In this document: positions 1-6,257 of the stretch, one piece after another
Position numbering within the stretch: the first letter of the stretch is position 1
Layout: every line of letters begins with the position of its first letter
Assembly: GCA_023406715.1 (NCBI GenBank)
Contig: JAEXVC010000211.1
Coordinates: 1 to 7,243 of the forward strand
Direction of reading: 5' to 3'
Origin: Bacteroidota bacterium
GTDB taxonomy: Bacteria > Bacteroidota > Bacteroidia > Bacteroidales > Tenuifilaceae
DNA length: 7,243 nt
Made by a program: the position numbers and the translations under genes
Notes under the pieces: model-generated
Seen by the model: only the letters and a program-made list of their open reading frames with translations
What the model was told of the DNA's origin: nothing
Database searches by the model: none

Positions 1-1075
1 ATCCTGGTGCAACCAAAATCCCTTTCAAATCGCCCAGTTTTTCAGCAACATTTGAGTTGGTCAAATCTTCCGATTGAATTAACGATAGTTCTACCTTACA
101 CTCGTTAGCCGCACCAGCGTGTATAAACGATTCAACAATCGATTTATAAGCATCGGGTAGTTCAACGTATTTTCCAACCAATCCAATCTTCACTCTCGAT
201 TTTGGATTTTTAAGGATATTTACAAACTTGTTCCAATCCTCAAGTTTTGGTTCGCCCTTGGGCTCAAGGTTAAGCTTACGGATAATGGTAGAATCCAGAT
301 TCTCCTTTTGCATCAAAAGAGGAACCTCGTAAATGGTCTTAACATCGATTGACTCAACCACAGCCTCAGCTTCTACGTTACAGAACAACGCAACCTTGCG
401 GCGGAGGTCTTGACTCAATGTTTTTTCGGTACGTAGCACCAAAACATCGGGTTGAATACCGTTCTCCAAAAGCACCTTAACCGAATGCTGTGTTGGCTTA
501 GTTTTTAGCTCGCCCGATGCGGAAAGGAATGGAACTAAAGTAAGGTGAATAAATGCAGAGTTACCTGCACCTAACTCCCAGCGTAACTGACGAACAGCCT
601 CAATATATGGTAACGACTCAATGTCACCCACTGTACCGCCAATCTCGGTGATTACCACATCAAGTTTATTCTTTGTTCCAAGCAGTTTTATTCTTCGTTT
701 AATTTCGTCAGTGATATGAGGGATAACCTGAACGGTTTTACCCAAATAATCGCCATGGCGCTCCTTACTAATAACCGTTTGGTATATCTTACCAGTGGTT
801 ACGTTATTGAGCTGCGATGTTGGAACATTTAAAAAACGCTCATAGTGCCCTAGGTCTAAGTCTGTTTCGGCTCCATCCTCAGTAACATAACACTCACCGT
901 GCTCGTATGGGTTTAGTGTTCCGGGGTCTACATTGATGTAGGGGTCGAGTTTTTGGATGGTAACCGAGTAACCTCTGCTTTGCAAAAGCTTTGCAAGCGA
1001 TGCAGAAATAATTCCTTTACCAAGCGATGAAGCAACTCCCCCTGTTACAAAAACATACTTAGTACTCTGTGGCAT
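1..1075 (-). CDS. pyrG: CTP synthase (glutamine-hydrolysing), 3' part missing at window edge
   Basis: CTP synthase makes CTP from UTP, ATP and glutamine in the cytosol, the last step of de novo pyrimidine nucleotide synthesis. The visible 358 codons begin MPQSTKYVFVTGG and contain the whole amidoligase domain: the P-loop SSLGKG (residues 17-21 region), QKLDPYINVDPGT (41-53), the metal and nucleotide motif TEIGGTVGDIES (143-154), and the UTP/CTP-binding GELKTKPTQHS (188-198). The class I glutaminase domain starts near residue 294 (VKIGLVGKYVELPDAYKS) and is cut at VAPG, just before the catalytic cysteine region. The family is usually about 535-550 residues, so roughly a third is missing off the left edge. 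The ATG at 1073-1075 fits the family N-terminus exactly. The gene lies 138 bp downstream of the DUF349 gene on the same strand. I translated the N-terminal half codon by codon and saw no frameshift. Confidence 0.97.
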   Translation of the reverse strand, partial: MPQSTKYVFVTGGVASSLGKGIISASLAKLLQSRGYSVTIQKLDPYINVDPGTLNPYEHGECYVTEDGAETDLDLGHYERFLNVPTSQLNNVTTGKIYQTVISKERHGDYLGKTVQVIPHITDEIKRRIKLLGTKNKLDVVITEIGGTVGDIESLPYIEAVRQLRWELGAGNSAFIHLTLVPFLSASGELKTKPTQHSVKVLLENGIQPDVLVLRTEKTLSQDLRRKVALFCNVEAEAVVESIDVKTIYEVPLLMQKENLDSTIIRKLNLEPKGEPKLEDWNKFVNILKNPKSRVKIGLVGKYVELPDAYKSIVESFIHAGAANECKVELSLIQSEDLTNSNVAEKLGDLKGILVAPG

Positions 1076-1157
1076 GATTTCTATAGTTTTTTATTTGATA
1101 TCGTTAATACTAAAAAGTTAAAGGTTGAAGTGGAAAGTGGTGGTAAATGAATAAAAG

Positions 1158-1188
1158 CAAATACACACAATGCACTAAACACAATCAA
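1158..1188 (-). promoter_or_regulatory. Possible promoter for pyrG
   Basis: Read on the minus strand, TTG (1188-1186) is followed by a 20-bp spacer and TGTATTTG (1165-1158). This is one mismatch from the Bacteroidota -7 consensus TAnnTTTG at a normal distance from the -33 element. It would give a leader of about 75 nt to the pyrG ATG. It suggests pyrG need not depend on transcription from the DUF349 gene, but one mismatch in an AT-rich gap is weak evidence. Confidence 0.3.
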
Positions 1189-1213
1189 CCAAAAACTTTG
1201 AATACTGTAAACT

Positions 1214-3163
1214 CTAATCGAGTTGATCTATAAGTTTAATTTTTTCCTCTAAAAGCACAATCTCCTCTTTAGCTTTCTTAATCTTGCGCTCAACCTCATG
1301 AATCATAGCCTCAGCATTCTTGGTGCGTGCAAAGAATCCAATATTGTTCTCCCAAAGTGCAATGTCGCTCTCAAGCTGACGAAGACGGTTGAACAGCTTA
1401 TCGCGTTCGTTCCTCAATTTATTCTCCTGACGAGCATTGCCGTGTGCGCCATCAATTTTAGATTTGAAACGCAATAGATTACGCTTGCTTTCCTCAATAT
1501 TCAACTGCTCAAAGTGTTTATTGATAGCTGCTCTGTATCGCTTCTGGATATCTTCCTTATATTTAATTGGTACAAAACCAATTTCCGCCCAACGGCGCTG
1601 AAAATCCTTTAAAGCATTAAGGTTTGCCTCAACATCCTCAGAAATTACGAAGGCTTCAATATCTGCAATTAATGCCTCTTTTGCCTTAAGGTTATTGTCG
1701 TAGCTGTTATCAACTTTCGAAAAATGTTGCGATTTTTGATTGAAGAAGTAGTCGCAAGCTGCACGGAATCGTTTCCAAAGTTCCTCGGAATGCTTACGTG
1801 GAACTGGACCAATCTCCTTCCAGCGTTTCTGTAGGTTGATTAAATCTTCAGTGGTTTTCTTCCATTCATTGCTATCCTTCAACGACTCAGCCTGAATGCA
1901 AAGTTCAGTCTTTAGCTGAAGGTTATTTTGCTGTAATTCGCGAGCATCAACGTAGAATTCGCGCTTATGACCAAAGAATGCATCGCAGGCAGTACGGAAA
2001 CGCTCGTAAATTTTGTTGTTATCCTTTTTAGGAGCAAAGCCTACGGTTTTCCAAACCTTCTGCAATTCAATCATCTCCTTGGAGCGCTGATTCCACTCCT
2101 TGTTGCTTTTTATAACCATTGAAGCTAACTCCTCGGCCTTTTCGCAAAGCAAAGTTTTAGCATCAAGGTTTTTCTTCTGCTCATCGCGTAACCCTTCAAA
2201 ATGCTCCTGATGTTTCTTGTTAATTTTACCAGTAGCCTCCTTGAATCGCTCCCAAATCTCGTTTTGGTTTTCGCGAGGAACAGGGCCTACCTCACGCCAC
2301 TGCTCATGGAATTTCTGCAATTTTTTGAATGCAGTAACAATTGATGGTTCAAGCAATAATTCCTCTGTTTTTTCGCAAAGGCTAATCTTTTCCTCCAAGT
2401 TTTTCTTAAGGTCAAGGTCGCGTAACTCCTTATTTATTTTGATGAAATCGTAGAAATTTTGTACGTGATGATGGTAGTTCTCCCACAAATCGTTAAGGTT
2501 TGCCTGTGGAATTGGGCCAATCTCTCTAAATTTTTGTTGAAGTTGACGGAATTCCTGGAATGTACGGTTTACATCCTCAGAGTTATTCACTAATTCCTTT
2601 ATCTGTTCGATGATTTGAAGTTTTTGCTCCAAATTATGTTGTTTTTGCTGCTCGATATCGTGGTTATACTTTGTGCGCTCGTCGCGGTATAGTTTAAGCA
2701 ACTCCTTTATCTGAATCTCGGCGTTATCTTCAACAGGTACGAATTGGGCAATATCACCACCAGCCTCAACAAAAGCTTTGCGCTGACGCTCAACATCTGC
2801 CTTATGCTTACGGTAGAAAATGCTCTTAATACTTTCAATTTCAGCCTTAATCTTGTAAATTGTCTTCTCGTTGATTAGCTGTTTAAGAGTTTGTACTAAT
2901 TCATCCTTGGATAGGTTTGAGTAATCGATGTTTGACTTTTCTCCTTCTTCCTCATCAATACTTGAATCGTCATCATCCTCATCTTCTGTCATTGGTTCTT
3001 CTTCAAGATCGATTGGCTGTAATGTGACATCAATCTCTTCATCGTCAACGTGCGATGGTTTTGCTTGCTCTTTCAAACTCTCGCTTTCGGTGGAAGTAGC
3101 CCTCGTATCTTCAGCATTGCTGAAGTTCTGATCCATAGGATCATTCAGATCGTTAGTGTTCAT
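1214..3163 (-). CDS. DUF349 repeat protein (five repeats), function unknown
   Basis: A predicted cytosolic, highly charged, largely helical protein of 649 residues with no signal peptide or membrane segment. Residues about 40-78 are very acidic (runs of D and E). A helical, charged stretch follows, then five DUF349 units, each marked by an aromatic residue followed by a (V/I)G..P motif: FREIGPIP (212-219), WREVGPVP (289-296), WKTVGFAP (371-378), WKEIGPVP (448-455) and WAEIGFVP (525-532). Their spacing is regular at 77-82 residues. The last 70 residues read as a coiled coil (from about 578) with the segment LWENNIGFFARTKNAE. Proteins of this build are common in Bacteroidota, and no biochemical activity is assigned that I can support. 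I chose the ATG at 3161-3163; the frame stays open to a GTG at 3197-3199, but that adds only an AT-rich leader translation (LFYCVTDNFNF). The neighbour pyrG follows on the same strand after 138 bp. Confidence 0.93.
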   Translation of the reverse strand: MNTNDLNDPMDQNFSNAEDTRATSTESESLKEQAKPSHVDDEEIDVTLQPIDLEEEPMTEDEDDDDSSIDEEEGEKSNIDYSNLSKDELVQTLKQLINEKTIYKIKAEIESIKSIFYRKHKADVERQRKAFVEAGGDIAQFVPVEDNAEIQIKELLKLYRDERTKYNHDIEQQKQHNLEQKLQIIEQIKELVNNSEDVNRTFQEFRQLQQKFREIGPIPQANLNDLWENYHHHVQNFYDFIKINKELRDLDLKKNLEEKISLCEKTEELLLEPSIVTAFKKLQKFHEQWREVGPVPRENQNEIWERFKEATGKINKKHQEHFEGLRDEQKKNLDAKTLLCEKAEELASMVIKSNKEWNQRSKEMIELQKVWKTVGFAPKKDNNKIYERFRTACDAFFGHKREFYVDARELQQNNLQLKTELCIQAESLKDSNEWKKTTEDLINLQKRWKEIGPVPRKHSEELWKRFRAACDYFFNQKSQHFSKVDNSYDNNLKAKEALIADIEAFVISEDVEANLNALKDFQRRWAEIGFVPIKYKEDIQKRYRAAINKHFEQLNIEESKRNLLRFKSKIDGAHGNARQENKLRNERDKLFNRLRQLESDIALWENNIGFFARTKNAEAMIHEVERKIKKAKEEIVLLEEKIKLIDQLD

Positions 3164-3201
3164 AAAATTAAAATTATCAGTAACACAGTAAAATAGCACA
3201 A

Positions 3202-3219
3202 AAAATTCAACTGAATTTT
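3202..3219. repeat. Perfect 8-bp palindrome in the DUF349 gene leader
   Basis: AAAATTCA and TGAATTTT face each other across two bases. The palindrome sits immediately downstream of the proposed -7 element, where transcription would begin. It could be a repressor operator or simply AT-rich coincidence. The arms contain little GC, so a stable RNA hairpin is unlikely. Confidence 0.4.
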
Positions 3220-3224
3220 GCTCA

Positions 3225-3255
3225 CGAAAATAAGCATAATAGAGTAATGCTCAAA
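3225..3255 (-). promoter_or_regulatory. Probable promoter of the DUF349 gene
   Basis: On the minus strand, TTTG (3255-3252) is followed by exactly 19 bp and TATTTTCG (3232-3225), one base from the Bacteroidota -7 consensus TAnnTTTG. The expected start of transcription is near 3218, giving a leader of about 55 nt. The 19-bp spacer is bounded by an inverted AGCAT/ATGCT pair (3233-3237 and 3247-3251). Confidence 0.45.
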
Positions 3256-3384
3256 TTATTTAGCGTAAAACTATTCTGTAAATGTTGAAATTTATATTGA
3301 TTAAAAAGTAGAAGGGTGAATAAACTCTATTTACTGTTGATGTAACTTTTTTAAAGAATACGAAGAAGTCGGAGGAATGATGAC

Positions 3385-3417
3385 AAAAAAAACGTGAGCA
3401 AAAAACGACTCACGTTT
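3385..3417 (-). terminator. Intrinsic terminator downstream of hsp20
   Basis: On the minus strand a perfect 9-bp stem (AAACGTGAG at 3417-3409 with CTCACGTTT at 3398-3390) encloses a 10-base loop, and the distal arm runs directly into an eight-base T tract (3392-3385). There is no T tract on the plus-strand side, so it acts leftward. It lies about 100 bases after the hsp20 stop and separates hsp20 from the DUF349 gene. Confidence 0.85.
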
Positions 3418-3515
3418 AAACCAAACCTAAACCTAATCAAAAACTATTGCAAAATGTTTACTTACAAAATAAACCTATGTAGCATTACTCCATTTATCCA
3501 TCACTCCATCCACCA

Positions 3516-3953
3516 TTAACTAATGCTAATTGACCTTGGTTGTTGGGGCTTAGCCTCCTCTTTCTTGGATAGAGTAATGGTTAAAATTCCATTCTCGTAA
3601 CGGGCATCAATCTTATTAATATCGATTGTTTTACCAACCACAAAACTTCTCTCAAACGAACCATTGTAAAACTCGCAACGAGTAAAGTTTTCATCTTCTA
3701 CTTTGTTTTTCTCCTTATCAACGGAAATCTTTAGAACATCATTCTCGATATTTACCTTGAAATCGTCCTTTGAGTAGCCAGGTGCAGCAACCTCAATACG
3801 GTAGCGCTCTGGCTCCTCAATAATGTTTACTGCAGGATAATTTCTATTTACTTCATTCATGTTGTTCGAAGTTCTGAAAAAGTTATTCAAATCAAATCCA
3901 TTGTACCTCCTAGAGGTTAACATTTCAGGATTATAGAAACGTACTAGTGTCAT
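3516..3953 (-). CDS. hsp20: Small heat-shock protein, Hsp20/alpha-crystallin family
   Basis: An ATP-independent holdase chaperone that binds unfolding proteins in the cytosol and hands them to DnaK/ClpB-type refolding machines; it normally forms large oligomers. The 145 residues have a short N-terminal arm with aromatic residues (FYNPEM, NNFF), an alpha-crystallin domain from about residue 40 (PAVNIIEEPERYRIEV, AAPGYSKDDFKV, LKISV, FERSFVVG) to about 132 with the hallmark NGILTI near 121-126, and a short tail ending in an I-x-I motif (I142, I144) used for inter-dimer contacts. Length and motifs are normal for bacterial members. The ATG at 3951-3953 follows an A-rich leader without a Shine-Dalgarno site, as is usual in Bacteroidota. 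It is a single-gene unit, divergent from trmD, with its own terminator and a distinctive upstream region. Confidence 0.97.
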   Translation of the reverse strand: MTLVRFYNPEMLTSRRYNGFDLNNFFRTSNNMNEVNRNYPAVNIIEEPERYRIEVAAPGYSKDDFKVNIENDVLKISVDKEKNKVEDENFTRCEFYNGSFERSFVVGKTIDINKIDARYENGILTITLSKKEEAKPQQPRSISIS

Positions 3954-4002
3954 AGTTTTTTATTTTTATTGATTAATAATTTCGTTGTTTTAACTTTTCT
4001 AG

Positions 4003-4019
4003 TCGAATTTTATACCAAA
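4003..4019 (-). promoter_or_regulatory. Sigma-54-like -24/-12 element before hsp20
   Basis: The minus strand reads TTTGGTATAAAATTCGA. The GG (4016-4015) and the downstream G (4004) have the spacing of the sigma-54 consensus TGGCACG-N4-TTGC, but the -12 half reads TTCGA rather than TTGCA, so the match is partial. It would give a leader of about 38 nt for hsp20. An alternative is the nearby TATGGTTTG (4024-4016), a housekeeping -7-like site with one extra base. Confidence 0.3.
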
Positions 4020-4028
4020 CCATAAATT

Positions 4029-4073
4029 AAGCCATTTTGACACAATCAAGGCGTCACACAAGCCATAATGACA
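4029..4073. repeat. Two 14-bp direct repeats upstream of hsp20
   Basis: AAGCCATTTTGACA (4029-4042) and AAGCCATAATGACA (4060-4073) match at 12 of 14 positions and start exactly 31 bp apart, about three helical turns, so they lie on the same face of the DNA. On the hsp20 strand each reads TGTCAnnATGGCTT, an imperfect dyad of TGTCA and TGGCt. They look like paired binding sites for a transcription factor acting on hsp20, and possibly on divergent trmD. Which protein binds is not shown by the sequence. Confidence 0.55.
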
Positions 4074-4175
4074 GATGTTGTTTTGCAAACAAAATTTTAA
4101 ACGCCAATTTATCAGATAGATAAAAGCATAATACATTCGGTCAACTTCCTCCTTCCATCTTCCCACTTTTTAAAC

Positions 4176-4183
4176 TACCTTTG
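4176..4183 (+). promoter_or_regulatory. -7 promoter element of trmD
   Basis: TACCTTTG is an exact match to the Bacteroidota -7 consensus TAnnTTTG, and the surrounding CTACCTTTGCA is typical of such promoters. No TTG lies at the expected -33 position; the upstream stretch is pyrimidine-rich instead (from 4141). Only 21 bases separate it from the trmD ATG, so the leader would be about 15 nt. Confidence 0.6.
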
Positions 4184-4204
4184 CACCAGAATAAATATCC
4201 AAGA

Positions 4205-4882
4205 ATGAGAATTGATATAATAACAGTACTACCCGAACTGCTCGAAAGCCCATTAGGGCATTCCATTATAAAACGTGCACAGAAAAAGGAACTCGTGGAA
4301 ATTGAACTCCACCATTTACGTGATTTTACACACAACAAGCACCGCACTGTGGACGATTACGCCTTTGGCCCCGATGCCGGGATGGTTTTGAAGGTTGAGC
4401 CAATCTTTGAGGCCATTGAAAAACTAAAATCGGAACGTGAGTACGATGAGATAATATATACATCGCCCGATGGCGAGCCCATGACCCAAAGACTAGCGAA
4501 TCATCTTAGTACGAAAAAAAATATACTCATACTCTGCGGACATTATAAAGGCGTGGACCATAGGGTTCGTGAACATTTGATAACCCGAGAAATCTCTATT
4601 GGCGATTACGTGCTTTCAGGCGGAGAACTTGCTGCGGCAATTATTGTTGACAGTGTTGTACGCTTAGTTCCGGGTGTTTTATCCGACGAAACCTCTGCCC
4701 TCACCGACTCCTTTCAGGATGGATTGTTAGCTCCTCCAGTATACACACGTCCCGCTGAGTTTAACGGATGGAAAGTTCCAGAAATACTCCTCTCAGGGAA
4801 TTTCAAGGAAATTGAGAAGTGGCAAATGGAGCAGGCTGTTGAGCGCACAAAAAAATTACGGCCAGGCTTGTTGGAAGAATAG
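4205..4882 (+). CDS. trmD: tRNA (guanine37-N1)-methyltransferase
   Basis: TrmD uses S-adenosylmethionine to methylate N1 of G37 next to the anticodon, preventing +1 frameshifting; it works as a dimer in the cytosol. The 225-residue product starts MRIDIITVLPELLES and carries the SPOUT-fold trefoil-knot motifs: RDFTHNKHRTVDDYAFG (39-55), the SAM-binding LILCGHYKGVDHRVREH (108-124), and ISIGDYVLSGGELAA (130-144). The catalytic counterparts of E. coli Arg154 and Asp169 are Arg153 and Asp168 (in DSFQDGLL). The C-terminal tRNA-binding domain follows (YTRPAEFNGW, EILLSGN, LRPGLL). The loop after YAFG reads GPDAGM where E. coli has GGGPGM. The frame is open from a TTG at 4181, but that codon lies inside the -7 element, so the ATG at 4205-4207 is the start. 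It stands alone, without the rpsP-rimM-rplS neighbours of other phyla, and ends 23 bp from the convergent TPR gene. Confidence 0.97.
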   Translation: MRIDIITVLPELLESPLGHSIIKRAQKKELVEIELHHLRDFTHNKHRTVDDYAFGPDAGMVLKVEPIFEAIEKLKSEREYDEIIYTSPDGEPMTQRLANHLSTKKNILILCGHYKGVDHRVREHLITREISIGDYVLSGGELAAAIIVDSVVRLVPGVLSDETSALTDSFQDGLLAPPVYTRPAEFNGWKVPEILLSGNFKEIEKWQMEQAVERTKKLRPGLLEE

Positions 4883-4905
4883 GCTCCTCCATTATAGAAT
4901 CCCCC

Positions 4906-6150
4906 CTAATTCTTACAATACTTAAACATCCACTCCTGCGCCTCAAACTTTCCATACTGATGCGATATAGAGTAGCATCGGCAAGCTTCTTTAATTTCTC
5001 CAAGGTTATGATGGGCTATTCCTCTGTAAAAATATGCTTCTGCAATATTGTACTCATTGGCAATAGCAAAATCCAATTCCGCAATAGCCAAGCGAGGCTG
5101 TTCCGTTTTAATGTAGGTTAATCCTCTCAAATATCTATATTTTGGATTGTTTGGGCTTGTTTTTGAGAGTTTTGCCAATGCAAAAAGTGCATCTACATAT
5201 TGCCCTGCATCGTACGCGCTTTGAGAGAGGAGTTCAATTGCTTTAGTATCATTTGGGTAGAATTCTAGGTAATACTTTATATCCTGTAATCCGTTGGTGG
5301 GTTCATTCATCTCATTGTAGGCCTTTGCTCTAACAAGTTGATACTTTGGATTACCACCCGATTCTTCAATAGCCTCGTCTAATTTCCTGATTGCTTGTGG
5401 GTATTGCTTTCTAGCAATCATTGCATCGGCAATTTTTACAAGGTACAACGGATTTTTACGGCTCTTTTTGTATGCAATTGAGTAGTCATCGGCTGCAGCG
5501 GAAGGATTGTTTAGATTTAAGTATGCATCGCCACGTAATTCATAAAGTGTGTATCTGCTTTTTGTGCCTTTAATTCTTGCATTTAGCAACTCCAAACTCT
5601 CTTCGTAGTTTTGGTTTCCATTCAGATATTCGGCCTCAGCAATAGCCTTATCGAGCGAAGTGTACCAATCTTTGCTCCAGAGATTTTTCCAACTTATAGA
5701 ACTATGGTATTTTTCGAAAGCGTCTTCAAGCAGAATAACACTTTCTTTCTCCCTTTGCGCCGATTCTAGGTTCTTCCTCAACCAATCAAAACACTTTGCA
5801 GTATCGCCAATTGTGCAATAGGCTTTTGCCATCCTATAGTTTGCAGAACCAGTCCTTGTCGATTCTGCTTTTTGGAAAAATTCTATAGCATCAAAGTAAT
5901 TCTCGTTTAGTAAGTATGCATCTCCAATTCCTATCAAATACTGAAACCGCATTGGCTTCAACGCTTTGCACGAATCAGCCCATTGTAATGCCATTGCTCT
6001 ATCCTGCATATCAATTGCTGCCTGTAGTCGATAGTAGGCTTCTGGCATTTGTTGGGCGTTTACGCGAGTCAAATTTATTCCAAAAACAAAAAGGAGTAAT
6101 AAAAAAGTATGAATTTTGAATATAGAAAGATGCTTCGACAAGCTCAGCAT
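4906..6150 (-). CDS. Secreted tetratricopeptide-repeat (TPR) protein, function unknown
   Basis: A predicted exported protein of 414 residues. An N-terminal signal peptide has the core FLLLLFVFGINL (16-27) and a likely cleavage after VNA (residue 32), so the mature protein is periplasmic or outer-membrane facing. No lipobox is seen. The rest is helical with about eight TPR-like units, for example near 68-98 (GDAYLLNENYFDAIEFFQKA), 201-231, 235-265, 269-298, 304-332, 337-367 and 371-401 (AYFYRGIAHHNLGEIKEAC). A less regular linker at about 130-170 contains DAFEKYHSSISWKNLW. TPR arrays bind proteins; the partner is unknown. The ATG at 6148-6150 is the only in-frame ATG before the signal peptide. 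The frame continues to a GTG at 6235-6237, but that extension would translate a dispersed-type repeat. The gene lies downstream of pyk on the same strand and may be co-transcribed with it. Confidence 0.85.
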   Translation of the reverse strand: MLSLSKHLSIFKIHTFLLLLFVFGINLTRVNAQQMPEAYYRLQAAIDMQDRAMALQWADSCKALKPMRFQYLIGIGDAYLLNENYFDAIEFFQKAESTRTGSANYRMAKAYCTIGDTAKCFDWLRKNLESAQREKESVILLEDAFEKYHSSISWKNLWSKDWYTSLDKAIAEAEYLNGNQNYEESLELLNARIKGTKSRYTLYELRGDAYLNLNNPSAAADDYSIAYKKSRKNPLYLVKIADAMIARKQYPQAIRKLDEAIEESGGNPKYQLVRAKAYNEMNEPTNGLQDIKYYLEFYPNDTKAIELLSQSAYDAGQYVDALFALAKLSKTSPNNPKYRYLRGLTYIKTEQPRLAIAELDFAIANEYNIAEAYFYRGIAHHNLGEIKEACRCYSISHQYGKFEAQEWMFKYCKN

Positions 6151-6197
6151 GACAAGCAATATTGTTTTTTTGTCATCCCGAGCGTAGCCGAGGGATC
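6129..6197. repeat. 69-bp inverted-repeat (REP/MITE-like) element
   Basis: The left arm (6129-6154) begins GATGCTTCGACAAG and ends GCATGACA; the right arm (6171-6197) begins TGTCATCCCGAG and ends GAGGGATC. Reverse-complementing the right arm gives a sequence that resembles the left arm along its length. The inner part is a perfect 7-bp stem, ATGACAA with TTGTCAT (6149-6155 with 6170-6176), around an AT-rich centre holding CAATATTG. Each arm is also partly self-complementary (GATGC/GCATG; ATCCC/GGGAT). Such arms recur as dispersed intergenic sequences in many bacterial genomes, where they are often mistranslated as RSLGYARDD and VMLSLSKHL. That wide recurrence is from memory; only this copy is in the window. 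It sits between pyk and the TPR gene and overlaps the TPR gene start. Confidence 0.8.
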
Positions 6198-6257
6198 TAT
6201 TCTCTGAAAAATATGAGTAGATTGATTTTGAATCCACTAACTGATTAATTATTCCGT

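Larger units (their letters stand above)
3164..3515. other. Gene-free stretch between hsp20 and the DUF349 gene
   Basis: This 352-bp AT-rich gap has no credible coding region. From right to left it contains an AT-rich, C-rich low-complexity hsp20 3' trailer (3418-3515), the hsp20 intrinsic terminator (3385-3417), about 130 bp with nothing recognised (3256-3384), the probable promoter of the DUF349 gene (3225-3255), a palindrome near its expected start of transcription (3202-3219), and an AT-rich leader. Confidence 0.7.

Noticed and set aside
2217..2453. Open frame on the plus strand within the DUF349 gene
   Set aside because: It is antisense to a clearly conserved repeat protein and its translation has no recognisable family features. 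The same applies to the plus-strand frames at 2928-3131, 5916-6119 and 6777-7130.
3164..3199. Extension of the DUF349 protein to a GTG at 3197-3199
   Set aside because: The added residues are an AT-rich leader translation, and an ATG with a family-like acidic N-terminus follows at 3161-3163.
4181..4204. TrmD start at the TTG codon at 4181
   Set aside because: The codon overlaps the -7 promoter element, and the family N-terminus MRIDIITVLPE begins at 4205.
4883..4905. Possible bidirectional terminator between trmD and the TPR gene
   Set aside because: The 23-bp gap contains no inverted repeat or T tract that I can see.
6206..6213. Possible promoter TATTTTTC (minus strand) for the TPR gene
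   Set aside because: One mismatch in the -7 element and no TTG at the -33 position, in an AT-rich stretch; too weak to list.
6151..6237. N-terminal extension of the TPR protein to a GTG at 6235-6237 (residues including RSLGYARDDKK)
   Set aside because: The extension mostly translates the right arm and centre of the inverted repeat, uses a non-ATG start, and would put about 45 residues before the signal-peptide core.
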